From positions 1,426,001-1,490,000 of the forward strand of contig NZ_CP070502.1 of assembly GCF_018309085.1 (NCBI RefSeq): DNA of 64,000 nucleotides, written 5' to 3'. Positions 1-8,326 of this stretch are shown one piece after another. A program made the translations under genes and the position numbers. The DNA comes from Sporosarcina sp. Marseille-Q4063. Lineage in GTDB: Bacteria; Bacillota; Bacilli; Bacillales_A; Planococcaceae. The number at the start of each line of letters is the position of its first letter. Positions within the stretch are counted from its first letter, which is position 1. Under the pieces are notes generated by a model, which saw only the letters and a list, made by a program, of their open reading frames with translations, was not told where the DNA came from and made no database searches.

Positions 1-171
1 AGAACCTTCAGTAAGATCAACAAGTTTCGTCAGATATAGTGACGGGGTACAAACAATTGCCTCAACACGATCTGAAACAGGTAATTTAGCTTTCACTTCT
101 TCTGCAAATTGCTCTGCTTCTTCAGCTGTTTTATACATTTTCCAGTTTCCTGCAATAATACGTTTTCGCAA
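1..171 (-). CDS. tpiA: Triosephosphate isomerase, N-terminal 57 codons (runs off the window)
   Basis: The reverse strand encodes a TTG-started protein beginning with R-K-R-I-I-A-G-N-W-K-M, the hallmark N-terminus of triosephosphate isomerase with its substrate-binding Asn and Lys. A GGAGGG ribosome binding site lies a few bases upstream of the TTG. The enzyme interconverts dihydroxyacetone phosphate and glyceraldehyde 3-phosphate in cytoplasmic glycolysis. It follows pgk with only a short gap, as in the Bacillus cggR-gapA-pgk-tpiA-pgm-eno operon. Only the first 57 codons lie in the window and the frame stays open to base 1. Product identity is near certain; the TTG start is inferred from the ribosome binding site and the family N-terminus. 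Confidence 0.93.
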   Translation of the reverse strand, partial: MRKRIIAGNWKMYKTAEEAEQFAEEVKAKLPVSDRVEAIVCTPSLYLTKLVDLTEGS

Positions 172-185
172 AATATTCCCTCCGA

Positions 186-1370
186 TTAGTTGTCGTCTAG
201 TGCTGTAACACCTGGTAGGTCTTTCCCCTCCATAAATTCAAGGGAAGCGCCTCCGCCTGTCGAAATATGATCCATCTTCTCTCCGACGTTAAACTTTTCA
301 ACCGCTGCCGCAGAATCGCCGCCGCCGATTACTGTATACCCGTTCGTTTCAGCCATCGCTTCGGCAACGCGTTTCGTTCCATTTTCAAACGGCTCGAGTT
401 CAAATACGCCCATCGGACCATTCCAAATAATCAATTTCGAGTTTGCAATTACATCCGCGTAAAGATCAGCAGTTTTAGGACCGATATCGAGTCCTTCCCA
501 ATCCTCTGGAATCGAGTTCAAATCCACAACCTTTGTATTTGCATCTGTGGAAAAATCATCCGCAACCACTACATCGATTGGCAGATAGATCTTCACGCCA
601 TTTTCTTCGGCTTTTTTCATGAATGATAAGGCAAGATCCATCTTGTCTTCTTCAAGAAGAGACTTTCCAATTTCATACCCTTGCGCTTTCAAGAACGTGT
701 ATGAAAGACCACCGCCGATAATTAAGTTATCTACAATGTCTAACAAATGATCAATAACACCAATTTTATCTTTAACTTTAGCACCGCCAATAATCGCAGT
801 GAATGGACGTTCCGGTTTTGAAAGTGCTTTACCTAGGACGTCTAGCTCTTTTTCAAGGAGCAAGCCCGATACGGCAGTCAGGTGTTCTGCAATGCCCGCG
901 GTCGAAGCATGTGCACGATGTGCGGCTCCAAATGCATCATTGACAAACACATCTGCAAGTTTCGCAAATTCTTTCGCTAATTCCGGATCATTTTTTTCTT
1001 CGCCTGCATGGAAACGCACATTTTCAAGAAGGACAATGTCTCCATTTCCCATTTTTGAAATAGCGTTTTCTACTTCTTCGCCAATTGACTCATCTAGCTT
1101 TTGTACTGGTTTATTAATAAGTTCGGCAAGTTTTTTTCCAGCTTCGGTAAGACGCATTTCTTCATTAACTTCACCTTTTGGTCGTCCGAGATGGCTTGCC
1201 AGGATTACTTTGGCGCCGTGATCTGTTAAGTGTTTTATTGTCGGTATGGCTGCACGGATTCTCGTGTCATCCGTAACGTTCCCATCTTCCATCGGCACGT
1301 TAAAATCTACTCGACAAAAAACGCGTTGTCCTTCAAGTTCAATGTCTTTCATCGTCTTTTTTGACTTCAT
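186..1370 (-). CDS. pgk: Phosphoglycerate kinase
   Basis: This 394-residue protein has the usual length of bacterial phosphoglycerate kinases. It shows the N-terminal RVDFNVP signature, a hinge region, the C-terminal nucleotide-binding GGGDSAAAV loop and the final [12 protein letters not shown] segment. It transfers phosphate from 1,3-bisphosphoglycerate to ADP in glycolysis, in the cytoplasm. It lies between gapA and tpiA on the same strand, so it is presumably co-transcribed from the cggR promoter. A short GC-rich palindrome in the gap to gapA could change expression or RNA stability between the two genes. No truncation or missing motif is visible. Confidence 0.98.
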   Translation of the reverse strand: MKSKKTMKDIELEGQRVFCRVDFNVPMEDGNVTDDTRIRAAIPTIKHLTDHGAKVILASHLGRPKGEVNEEMRLTEAGKKLAELINKPVQKLDESIGEEVENAISKMGNGDIVLLENVRFHAGEEKNDPELAKEFAKLADVFVNDAFGAAHRAHASTAGIAEHLTAVSGLLLEKELDVLGKALSKPERPFTAIIGGAKVKDKIGVIDHLLDIVDNLIIGGGLSYTFLKAQGYEIGKSLLEEDKMDLALSFMKKAEENGVKIYLPIDVVVADDFSTDANTKVVDLNSIPEDWEGLDIGPKTADLYADVIANSKLIIWNGPMGVFELEPFENGTKRVAEAMAETNGYTVIGGGDSAAAVEKFNVGEKMDHISTGGGASLEFMEGKDLPGVTALDDN

Positions 1371-1409
1371 GAAAAATAGCCACCTCCAAGTTTAATTAAA
1401 AAGAAGGAA

Positions 1410-1421
1410 CGGGGTACCCCG
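1410..1421. other. 12-bp GC-rich palindrome between gapA and pgk
   Basis: The gapA-pgk gap contains the perfect palindrome CGGGGTACCCCG, flanked by GGA/TCC that extend the arms imperfectly. There is no T run on either side, so it is not a classical terminator. It may be a weak terminator or an RNA-stabilising hairpin that keeps gapA transcript levels above those of downstream genes. That role is inference. Confidence 0.4.
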
Positions 1422-1468
1422 CTCCTCTTACCCATTACCATTATAAGGGGTTATAATCGTTCTGGCTA

Positions 1469-2476
1469 TTATAGACCTTTGCTGTGCATAAGAAGCGCTA
1501 AGTCGATACAACGTGCTGAATATGCTGTTTCATTGTCGTACCATGAAATAACTTTCACCATATTGTCTCCCATAACCATTGTTGATAGTCCGTCTACTGT
1601 TGATGAAGATGGGTTACCATTGTAATCGATTGATACAAGTGGCTCGTCCGAGTATACAAGGATATCTTTTAATTCATTTTCAGATGCGTCTTTAAATGCT
1701 TTGTTCACATCTTCAGCTGTTACGCCTTCGTTCAGTTCTGCTACAAAGTCAACCATTGATACGTTTGGAGTTGGTACGCGAACTGCCATTCCATCAAGCT
1801 TTCCTTCTAGTGCTGGAATTACTTGTGTCACTGCAGAAGCAGCTCCTGTAGTCGTTGGAATCATTGATTCAGCTGCTGCACGTGCACGTCTGTAATCTGA
1901 ATGTGGCAAGTCAAGCAGGTGTTGATCGTTTGTATAAGCGTGAATTGTTGTCATTAAACCGCGTTTAACGCCGAATTTGTCATTCAATACTTTTACAACA
2001 GGCGCAAGACAGTTTGTCGTACATGAAGCATTTGAAACAATATTATCATTTGCTGGGTCGTAATCTTCATGGTTAACGCCCATTACAATTGTCGTAACCT
2101 CACCTTTCGCTGGTGCAGAACAGATTACTTTCTTCGCCCCTGCTTCAAGATGTTTTGAAAGCGATTCTTGGTCAGTGAATCTACCTGTTGATTCAACTAC
2201 AACGTCAACGCCGATTTCTCCCCAAGGAAGTGCTGCTGGGTCTCTTTCTTCATATACGCGAATTTTCTTGCCGTTGACAACTAGGTCGTCGCCATCTGCG
2301 CTTACATCTGCGTCGAATGTTCCGTGAACGGAGTCATACTTTAGAAGATGCGCAAGCATTTTCGCATCTGTTAAATCGTTAATTGCTACAATTTCAATTT
2401 CCTCTGATTTTAGTGCTTCGCGGAATACAACGCGTCCAATTCTTCCAAATCCGTTAATTGCTAATTTTAATGTCAT
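1469..2476 (-). CDS. gapA: Glyceraldehyde-3-phosphate dehydrogenase, glycolytic type
   Basis: The 335-residue protein starts with the NAD-binding NGFGRIGR motif and carries the catalytic SNASCTTNCLAP motif (Cys152) with the partner His179 in TTIHAYT. Asp34 at the end of the second beta strand suggests NAD rather than NADP specificity, which fits the glycolytic GapA. It oxidises glyceraldehyde 3-phosphate to 1,3-bisphosphoglycerate. It directly follows cggR, which encodes the repressor of this operon in Bacillus, and precedes pgk. All key residues are present and the length is normal. The gapA symbol is based on context as well as sequence. Confidence 0.98.
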   Translation of the reverse strand: MTLKLAINGFGRIGRVVFREALKSEEIEIVAINDLTDAKMLAHLLKYDSVHGTFDADVSADGDDLVVNGKKIRVYEERDPAALPWGEIGVDVVVESTGRFTDQESLSKHLEAGAKKVICSAPAKGEVTTIVMGVNHEDYDPANDNIVSNASCTTNCLAPVVKVLNDKFGVKRGLMTTIHAYTNDQHLLDLPHSDYRRARAAAESMIPTTTGAASAVTQVIPALEGKLDGMAVRVPTPNVSMVDFVAELNEGVTAEDVNKAFKDASENELKDILVYSDEPLVSIDYNGNPSSSTVDGLSTMVMGDNMVKVISWYDNETAYSARCIDLALLMHSKGL

Positions 2477-2520
2477 TATTTATTCCTCCAAAAGTTTGTT
2501 TTTATCTTTTATAACTATTG

Positions 2521-3552
2521 TTATTGTTTCAACAAGTTAACCATTTCATTCGCGGCGCCTTCGTCTGTGACAAGAACCGTTTGCTTCGGTGCAGTGGCCA
2601 TATAGGACAATATCGCCTCGGCTTTACTTCTTCCGCCACTAATTGCAATGAGAAGCGGCACTCTTTTCAACTGTTCGGGACGTATGCCGACCGTACGAAT
2701 GCGGTGTACTACTTTACCCGTTCGATCAAAGTAATAACCGAAAGCTTCTCCTTTGGCACCTTCCTCGTTAAGCATGTGCCTTTCTTCGGCATCTGAACCA
2801 CGAAGGTTTGCCATCGTTTGCGCATCGCCAATACCATGCAATACACAATCTACTTTTTCGTAAACCTGAATCATTTTTAAAACGGATGGTTCTTTTCGAA
2901 ACGCTTCATGCGCTTCTTCGCTGAGCGATTCTGGATAATAGAATGTATTGTAAGTCCCTCCGCATGCTTCGGCAAAGGAAGCTGCTATGACGTTTGCCTG
3001 CAATCCGATATCGTCGCCGACTCCGCCTCTTGCCGCTACAAACAATAATTCATTTGAATGATTCATTTTGTTTATATAGTTCGGAATCGATGCAACTGTA
3101 CTCCCGCCTGTCACTGCGACTGTTTTGCCATCTCCTAGTCCGGAAACAAACTCTTTGGCCGCAGCCATCCCAAGCAAGTTCTTTGTTCCGCCGTTCGCAT
3201 CGCTGTCACCAGCTACGACTTTGACAGATTGAACTCCGAGAAGTTCTGTCAATCGGGTCGCTAAAGCAACGCGTCCAGACCATTTTTCCATCGGCAATTC
3301 GAGGGCTTCGAGTACATTATTGCCTTCTGCTGTAATAGTCGTTCCGTTTTTGGCAACACTGATTAAATGCTGTTCTCGTAAAAAATCCATCATCGTACGC
3401 GTTTCACGTTCCGATAACCCGGACATCTCACCGAGTAAACGTCTTCCAATCGGGCCAGCCACCTTCACGAACTTCAGCATCCGATATCTATCCTGCATGA
3501 CTTCCATCATTTCGGGCACGAGCTTACTTTGGGCTTCCATCGAATACTCCAA
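2521..3552 (-). CDS. cggR: Central glycolytic genes regulator CggR
   Basis: This is a SorC/DeoR-type repressor of 343 residues with an N-terminal winged helix-turn-helix (about residues 15-85) and a C-terminal sugar-phosphate-binding domain. Relatives bind fructose 1,6-bisphosphate there and then release DNA. An upstream GTG at 3573 is open in frame, but the ideal GGAGGTG site sits eight bases before a TTG at 3552. The TTG start also gives the family length of about 340 and a typical N-terminus (EYSMEAQSKLVPEM), so it is preferred. The gene heads the gapA-pgk-tpiA operon, and its own upstream region carries a CggR-like operator, which implies autoregulation. Confidence 0.94.
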   Translation of the reverse strand: MEYSMEAQSKLVPEMMEVMQDRYRMLKFVKVAGPIGRRLLGEMSGLSERETRTMMDFLREQHLISVAKNGTTITAEGNNVLEALELPMEKWSGRVALATRLTELLGVQSVKVVAGDSDANGGTKNLLGMAAAKEFVSGLGDGKTVAVTGGSTVASIPNYINKMNHSNELLFVAARGGVGDDIGLQANVIAASFAEACGGTYNTFYYPESLSEEAHEAFRKEPSVLKMIQVYEKVDCVLHGIGDAQTMANLRGSDAEERHMLNEEGAKGEAFGYYFDRTGKVVHRIRTVGIRPEQLKRVPLLIAISGGRSKAEAILSYMATAPKQTVLVTDEGAANEMVNLLKQ

Positions 3553-3573
3553 AGAATTATCACCTCCAACCAC

Positions 3574-3612
3574 CAGGACAAGTAATGTCCCACGTGATTT
3601 AAAAACGTCCCA
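3574..3612 (-). promoter_or_regulatory. CggR operator (tandem GGGAC half-sites)
   Basis: Reading the minus strand, two direct TGGGAC repeats about 20 bases apart are each followed by an A/T-rich spacer, and the second ends in TTGTCC. This closely matches the tandem CGGGAC-N6-TGTC arrangement recalled for the Bacillus subtilis gapA operon. It lies between the predicted promoter and the cggR ribosome binding site, so bound CggR would act as a roadblock. Confidence 0.8.
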
Positions 3613-3653
3613 CCTACAGCAAAAAAATAGGATGAACTTTTATTCCTAATTTA

Positions 3654-3682
3654 AGTATAGTTCTTTTTCTCTGACAGTTCAA
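3654..3682 (-). promoter_or_regulatory. Sigma-A promoter of the cggR-gapA operon
   Basis: On the minus strand a TTGAAC -35 box (3677-3682) and a TATACT -10 box (3654-3659) are separated by exactly 17 bases. The CggR-like operator follows about 40 bases downstream, which supports the assignment. Confidence 0.75.
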
Positions 3683-3705
3683 ATTAAAAGCCTATGATTA
3701 TTTTT

Positions 3706-3939
3706 TCAAAACAATTCAACGATGTCGACGAAACCTATATTCCCATATAACAGTACATCTCCGTCTTTTTCGATGACAGGTACCATCAGCATATACTTTT
3801 CATGAAGTTCATCATTCGATTGAATATCGATTTCCGTCCAAGTAAACGGGAAATCATCTTGTACAAGTTTCATCATTAACTTAGCCTCATCACATAATCC
3901 ACAATTCGGTTTCGTATAAAACGTGACATGCATTTTCAT
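3706..3939 (-). CDS. Glutaredoxin-family small thiol protein
   Basis: A 77-residue thioredoxin-fold protein beginning M-K-M-H-V-T-F-Y with a C-x-x-C pair (Cys13 and Cys16 in N-C-G-L-C-D-E-A). It has the beta-alpha-beta pattern and a cis-Pro region (MVPVIEKDG) typical of glutaredoxin-like proteins of the DUF836 type. It probably handles thiol/disulfide exchange in the cytoplasm; the substrate is unknown. The frame is open further upstream to 4026, but the added residues have no ribosome binding site of their own and run through the upstream terminator hairpin. A start at 3939, or two codons later at 3933, is therefore preferred. It stands alone between cggR and the lemA/TPM pair. Confidence 0.75.
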   Translation of the reverse strand: MKMHVTFYTKPNCGLCDEAKLMMKLVQDDFPFTWTEIDIQSNDELHEKYMLMVPVIEKDGDVLLYGNIGFVDIVELF

Positions 3940-3975
3940 CACCACTCTTTTAATTACAGTATAAAGTAAAAAACG

Positions 3976-4001
3976 CGGCATGCCTAAGAAACTGCATGCC
4001 G
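3976..4001 (-). terminator. Terminator of the lemA-TPM operon
   Basis: The minus strand folds into a perfect 8-bp CGGCATGC/GCATGCCG stem with a ten-base loop, followed by CG and TTTTTT. It lies directly after the TPM-domain gene. Confidence 0.85.
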
Positions 4002-4019
4002 ATTGTTTGATTGTTTGAT

Positions 4020-4811
4020 TTACCATCTACCGCCTGCTCCGCCGCCGCCGGTAGAACCTCCGCCGCCGCCCCGGAAGCCACCACCGCCGCCAAAACCGCC
4101 TCCTGAACTGCCTCCGCCGAATGATCCAGGGAAGAAAATCGGACCGCCTCTGCGTCCACCAGATCCTCCGCTACCTCCACCGCCACCTCGTCTTCTCATC
4201 ATCATTAAAATGACAACGGCAATAAAGATAATTATCGGAAATGGGATACCTGTATCGGACTCTTCTTCATAGTTTTCACTTACTTGGACAGGCGCAAATT
4301 CCCCGTCCCAATTATATTCTTTCGCAATTTCATTAAAAAGAGCTTTATACGTATTCATGATACCTAAATCGAATTTTCCTTCTCTCATATAAGGAAATGC
4401 ATATTGATCGCGAATTCTTCCGACCTTCCCATCGGGCAAAGCACCTTCCAAACCGTAACCTGTTGTAATCCACAACGCGCCTTCATTCGGGGCAACTAGG
4501 AAAAGGACGCCGTTGTTTTTCCCCTCTTGCCCGATTCCATATTCTCGGAATACTTTTACCGAATACTCTTCAATCGCTTCGCCATCAAGAGAATCAACAG
4601 TCATCACAACGAGTTGGGCTCCTGTCGCATCATCCAGCTGCATCCCGTAATTGACGAGTTCTTCTTTCTGCTCCGCATTTAATAAATTCGCGAAATCTTG
4701 CACGTAAATATGACCTTCCGGCTTTGGAATATCAGCTGCATAAGCGGTTGATGATGAATAAGTAAAAAATAGGCAAAGTACGATCAAAGGTCGAATTATT
4801 TTGCCAATCAC
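4020..4811 (-). CDS. TPM-domain membrane protein with glycine-rich tail (YgcG family)
   Basis: The 263-residue protein has an N-terminal signal peptide ending near AYAAD. A TPM domain (about residues 35-165, with D-D-A-T-G-A-Q-L-V-V and L-W-I-T-T-G-Y-G-L-E-G) follows. A transmembrane helix around 205-222 precedes a C-terminal tail made almost only of Gly, Ser, Arg and Phe. TPM proteins are thought to act in membrane protein or photosystem quality control, but the bacterial role is unclear. The start codon overlaps the end of the lemA-like gene by four bases, so the two are translationally coupled. This LemA-TPM pairing is common in bacteria. The tail encodes a long proline-rich frame on the other strand that is not a gene. 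Confidence 0.88.
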   Translation of the reverse strand: MIGKIIRPLIVLCLFFTYSSSTAYAADIPKPEGHIYVQDFANLLNAEQKEELVNYGMQLDDATGAQLVVMTVDSLDGEAIEEYSVKVFREYGIGQEGKNNGVLFLVAPNEGALWITTGYGLEGALPDGKVGRIRDQYAFPYMREGKFDLGIMNTYKALFNEIAKEYNWDGEFAPVQVSENYEEESDTGIPFPIIIFIAVVILMMMRRRGGGGGSGGSGGRRGGPIFFPGSFGGGSSGGGFGGGGGFRGGGGGSTGGGGAGGRW

Positions 4812-5386
4812 TTCTCGTCATCTCCAAAATCAACCTTTGGAACCTCTTTCGCAGCTTCATCCGCTTTAAAGTATTCTTTTTCATCAAACCCAAATATAGA
4901 TGCCGTTAGATTCCCTGGAAAACGTTTGACTCGTTTATTGAAAGTAGCCACTTCATTATTATAATCTTGACGCGCTACGCCAATTCGGTTTTCAGTTCCA
5001 GCGAGCTCATCCATTAATTGACGGAAGTTTTCGTTCGCTTTTAAATCAGGATAGTTTTCTACAACAACCAAAAGTCTGCTTAATGCGCCTGATAGTTCAT
5101 CATTCGCCGCCGCTTGTTCTTCGGGCCCCTGGGCCCCCGCTAACCTTGCGCGTGCATCTGAAATATCTCCGATAACTTCTTTCTCATGTTCGGCAAATCC
5201 TTTTACGGTATTCACCAAGTTCGGGATTAAATCCATTCTTCTTTGCAATTGATTCTCGACTTGCGCATATGATTGGTCTACATTTTCTTCCAACGTCACA
5301 AACTTGTTATAGCTAGGAACAAGCATCACGCCGAGAAGTACAAGTATGACTACAATTATGGCAATCGGTCCTAGTACTTTTCTCAA
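4808..5386 (-). CDS. lemA: LemA family membrane protein
   Basis: A LemA-type protein of about 192 residues: an N-terminal transmembrane segment (I-A-I-I-V-V-I-L-V-L-L) followed by a long helical domain with the family signatures Y-N-K-F-V, V-E-N-Q-L-Q-R-R-x-D-L-I-P-N-L-V and F-P-x-x. LemA proteins are membrane-anchored helical bundles of uncertain function that usually travel with TPM proteins, as here. An ATG at 5401 is in frame but lacks a ribosome binding site. The TTG at 5386 sits nine bases after GGAG and is preferred. The gene overlaps the TPM gene by four bases. Confidence 0.9.
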   Translation of the reverse strand: MRKVLGPIAIIVVILVLLGVMLVPSYNKFVTLEENVDQSYAQVENQLQRRMDLIPNLVNTVKGFAEHEKEVIGDISDARARLAGAQGPEEQAAANDELSGALSRLLVVVENYPDLKANENFRQLMDELAGTENRIGVARQDYNNEVATFNKRVKRFPGNLTASIFGFDEKEYFKADEAAKEVPKVDFGDDEK

Positions 5387-5501
5387 GCTACCACACTCCA
5401 TTCATTTTATAGATACTTTACCCATATGGAACCAATTGTTAAACTATCGGCTAGTACACTATACGATTCACATGTTTAAATGTTTCATTTTTCCACAAAC
5501 A

Positions 5502-5530
5502 AAAAGACGCCCTAGAATTTAGGACGACTT
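5502..5530 (-). terminator. Hairpin at the end of the decayed ykfD gene
   Basis: The minus strand shows an imperfect inverted repeat AAAGTCGTCCTA/TAGGGCGTCTTT that merges into a short T run. It overlaps the end of the broken ABC ATPase gene and probably ended the old operon. Confidence 0.5.
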
Positions 5531-5896
5531 TGCATGGACTGGAACCGCATCGTTTCTTAACATCACTTGTTCATCATGAAGATGGCACGCAACAAAATGC
5601 CCGTTATCTCGTTGAACGCGGATTCAATGAAGCGTAAGGATTTTAGAAAATCATTTGCATTTTCTTAAGAAAGTTATGCCGCTCTTTGTCAGTCATGTCA
5701 CGGACACTTTGCCCATCGTACAACACTTCGCCATCCGTTTTATTATAAAGACCGAGAATGGTTCTGCCCGCTGTCGATTTCCCGCATCCCGACTCGCCGA
5801 CAAGCCCGAACGTTCCACCGCTTACAGTTACTCGCCGCGGCCCACATCAAAATAGCGTTTCAATCCCTTCACTGACAATAAAAATTCTTCTGTCAC
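5519..5896 (-). pseudogene. ykfD: Broken oligopeptide ABC transporter ATPase (ykfD/oppF type)
   Basis: The minus strand starts with a GTG after AAGGAG and overlaps the ykfC stop, as an intact operon gene would. It reads VTEEFLLSVKGLKRYFDVGRGE and then meets stop codons. A different stretch continues with GTFGLVGESGCGKSTAGRT, a perfect Walker A motif, and runs to K-K-M-Q-M-I-F before another stop. A last segment with A-C-H-L-H-D-E-Q resembles the C-terminus of OppF-type ATPases. The signature and Walker B regions are missing. This is a deleted and frameshifted remnant of an oligopeptide ABC ATPase. Its place after ykfC matches ykfD in Bacillus subtilis. Confidence 0.85.
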
Positions 5897-6816
5897 GTTG
5901 TTTTCTCCTTACCGTATCTACGGACCCCGCACAGATCACCTTCTAAGCTTGAACCTGCAAGTTTCATGATTTCAACCGATTTTCCCGTCGAATGGGAATG
6001 AAGAAGCAAGCCGTTTCCAAAATAAAATCCGACATGACGGACATTCCCTTTTCCCTTATCATTCGCGAAAAAAAGTAAATCTCCTTTTTCCCATTGTTCT
6101 GGTTGATCCAATGGAATTTCAACGCCACTCTTCGCTTGATCGCTCGCGTCACGAGGAATGGTATGCCCGCAAGACTTGAGCATATTGTATGTAAATCCAG
6201 AACAATCAAAGCCATATGTGGACATGCCTCCCCAAAAATACGGCAAATCCAGAAATTCAAGTCCTTTTTCAACTGCTGCGGATGGCGCTAGTTTCGGAAA
6301 TTGATGGATGGACGGTGAACATTCAACATCGCGATTCAAGACTAATGCGTAGCCATCTGGTGTACAAACACGTAAATACTCCCCTTCCGCACCTACATAA
6401 GGCAGCATCGTATTGAGGGGCACGACCAAAGAAGGCACGCCATCTGTCGTCCATACTTGCGCTTTTCCAACAGAAACTTTCGCAAAGCCCTCAGCATGAA
6501 TCGGTTCCGCTTCTTTCAACTGAGCAAGCGGCACCCATCCCGGATATCCACGCTCATCTTTTCTCGACGGTTGCCAAACGGCAATGATTTTCGCCCACTC
6601 CCCCTTAGTTTCCTCAACTTTAACCGGTTCACCGTACAACAATTGCGTCTGTATACGATTTCCGTCGCAAAGGTCCAGGCGTTGTTCATACGGCAGTTTC
6701 TCAAGCCATTTTGTCATTTGAACGGGATTCGTTAAACCGGGCTCATCAATTTCTCTTGCAGATTCCGGCGACGTCCAAACCGTAGCTACTGGAACCGCAC
6801 AATACCAAGAATTCAT
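5893..6816 (-). CDS. ykfC: NlpC/P60 peptidase, gamma-D-glutamyl-L-diamino acid endopeptidase YkfC
   Basis: A 307-residue protein with two SH3-like domains (about 20-165) followed by an NlpC/P60 cysteine peptidase domain. The catalytic triad is visible: Cys205 in F-D-C-S-G-F, His261 in R-H-V-G-F-Y and His273 in L-L-L-H-S-H. YkfC relatives cut the gamma-D-Glu-diamino acid bond of murein peptides that have a free N-terminal L-Ala, so they recycle cell-wall peptides in the cytoplasm. No signal peptide is seen. A GTG lies three codons upstream, but AAGGAG is spaced correctly for the ATG at 6816. Its neighbours are remnants of the dpp and ykf genes, so it is a survivor of a decayed operon. Confidence 0.9.
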   Translation of the reverse strand: MNSWYCAVPVATVWTSPESAREIDEPGLTNPVQMTKWLEKLPYEQRLDLCDGNRIQTQLLYGEPVKVEETKGEWAKIIAVWQPSRKDERGYPGWVPLAQLKEAEPIHAEGFAKVSVGKAQVWTTDGVPSLVVPLNTMLPYVGAEGEYLRVCTPDGYALVLNRDVECSPSIHQFPKLAPSAAVEKGLEFLDLPYFWGGMSTYGFDCSGFTYNMLKSCGHTIPRDASDQAKSGVEIPLDQPEQWEKGDLLFFANDKGKGNVRHVGFYFGNGLLLHSHSTGKSVEIMKLAGSSLEGDLCGVRRYGKEKTT

Positions 6817-6914
6817 CGAATCCACTCCTTTTTTGATACTTGATACTTGCCACTTACTATTGATAAACGAATTAATTAGAAACGCAGAGCCCTGGAGGAC
6901 GCCACGACTTTCAC

Positions 6915-7488
6915 TTAATTCTTATCTGCATATTTCAAATCAATATAGCCGACTGGATGACGGAGGATTCCTGTCACGCCAGGTTTTTCAAGTGTTGATT
7001 GGTTATAGTAGTAAATTGGGAAGACAGGCATTTCAGCCATCAGAAGCTCATCCGCTTTTTTGAGTAATTCCCAACGTTTCTCTTCATCTGTTTCGTTTTT
7101 AATATCTGCAATCAGTTAATCGTATTCAGCATTCGACCAAGTCGTACGGTTCATCGGTGAATCTGTAATGAAGCTTTCAAGTGCGTTTACAGAATCTGCA
7201 TAGTCATGCAAGAAAGATGAACGGGACAAATGGTATTTAAACTCTCTCTGCTCTGCCAAGAACACGCCGCCTTCAACGTTTTGCAACTCTGCATCGACAC
7301 CAAGCACTTCTTTGAAAGCACCTTGAAGCGCTACCGCAATATTCTGATGCGACTCGCTTGTAGAATAAGTCAATGTTATTTTCGGCAATTCCGTATAGCC
7401 TTCTTCTTTCATCCCTTCTTCAAGACGTTGAAATGATAAAACTTGTAGCAATCATCATAAGAAATCTTTTAACAATATATTTCGCCAT
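6915..7488 (-). pseudogene. Fused remnant of dipeptide permease (dppB start) and binding protein (dppE end)
   Basis: Directly after dppA the minus strand has a good ribosome binding site and MAKYIVKRFLMMIATSF, the typical first helix of a DppB/OppB permease. It stops after about 22 codons. A second frame then joins the C-terminal part of a peptide-binding protein (G-Y-T-E-L-P-K-I-T-L-T-Y to N-A-E-Y-D), which is interrupted by a TAA. Beyond it the frame continues with L-I-A-D-I-K-N-E-T-D-E-E-K-R-W and ends Y-A-D-K-N. The deletion therefore runs from the start of the first permease gene into the binding-protein gene, and a later nonsense mutation broke what was left. Confidence 0.82.
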
Positions 7489-7501
7489 GCATCATTCCCC
7501 C

Positions 7502-8326
7502 TTAACAAAACTTCGTCTGCAATGCCAGCTCTATCATGACGAGCATCGCTCTATATGCTTCAATGATGTCTTTTGCTTTATATTTAACAATCGTTGTTCC
7601 TGGTTCAATTTCACAGCCGGGCATCAAAGCAGCCCATTCCGCTTGCCCGTAATTGTTAAATTCAATCCGGAGTACCGGATTTTCAGGGGGTACCAGCGGC
7701 TGTATGGTATGTCGTTTGGCAATCGCCTCTCCCGTTTTCTCTTCCAGCAGCGCATGCGCTTTAGTCGGATGCAACGTTTTAACCGCAGACCTGGATATGG
7801 ATTGTTTTACTGCCGCTGTAACAATTCCTGGAATCAATGCTTCCGCTTCACGACAAGCCCCGTCATCTCCAGCGACCATAATGACAGGAACACTGAAATG
7901 ACCTGCAACATACGCGTTAAAACCAAGCTCCCCTATGACAACATCATTGATATACATATTCCGAACCCCGAAAATCATCGAGTGGCTCATCACGCCAGGT
8001 TGTCCTGCACGCGAATGATAGCCCGCAAAAATTGCTCCTTCAAATGTAGCGTCTATTGACTGAATCATCGAAAGCGGTTTCAAATCCCCCGTTAATAAAT
8101 CCGCATCTGGATGAATATCTTCAACAAGTAGATTATTCATTTTTGAATGACTGTCATTGACAAGTACTTTGTCAGCACCATTTTCAAACGCCGAATTGAT
8201 TATGGCATTTGCTTCTTCCGTCATAATCCGCCGTGATCGTTCATAATTACGTTTAGCTGAATCGACGAATGTGTGATCAGGCAATCCTGTAACTCCTTCC
8301 ATATCAACAGACAAATAAATATTCAC
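7502..8326 (-). CDS. dppA: D-aminopeptidase DppA (peptidase family M55)
   Basis: The 274-residue protein matches the M55 D-aminopeptidase family at full length. The zinc ligands known for the Bacillus subtilis enzyme are at the same positions: Asp8 and Glu10 (S-V-D-M-E-G), His60 (N-D-S-H-S), His104 (A-G-Y-H) and Glu133 (I-G-E-L-G). His115 (V-M-S-H-S) lies near the active site. The enzyme releases D-Ala from short D-amino acid peptides, probably from murein. The GTG start follows a GGGGG-rich ribosome binding site. In Bacillus it is the first gene of the dpp transport operon, but here the transporter genes behind it are destroyed. Confidence 0.93.
   Translation of the reverse strand: MNIYLSVDMEGVTGLPDHTFVDSAKRNYERSRRIMTEEANAIINSAFENGADKVLVNDSHSKMNNLLVEDIHPDADLLTGDLKPLSMIQSIDATFEGAIFAGYHSRAGQPGVMSHSMIFGVRNMYINDVVIGELGFNAYVAGHFSVPVIMVAGDDGACREAEALIPGIVTAAVKQSISRSAVKTLHPTKAHALLEEKTGEAIAKRHTIQPLVPPENPVLRIEFNNYGQAEWAALMPGCEIEPGTTIVKYKAKDIIEAYRAMLVMIELALQTKFC

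Noticed and set aside
4003..4272. Plus-strand proline-rich open frame
   Set aside because: It is the antisense image of the glycine-rich tail of the TPM gene and has no ribosome binding site.
7373..8059. Long plus-strand frame of 228 codons
   Set aside because: It is antisense to dppA and the dpp remnant, whose motifs and start signals are clear.
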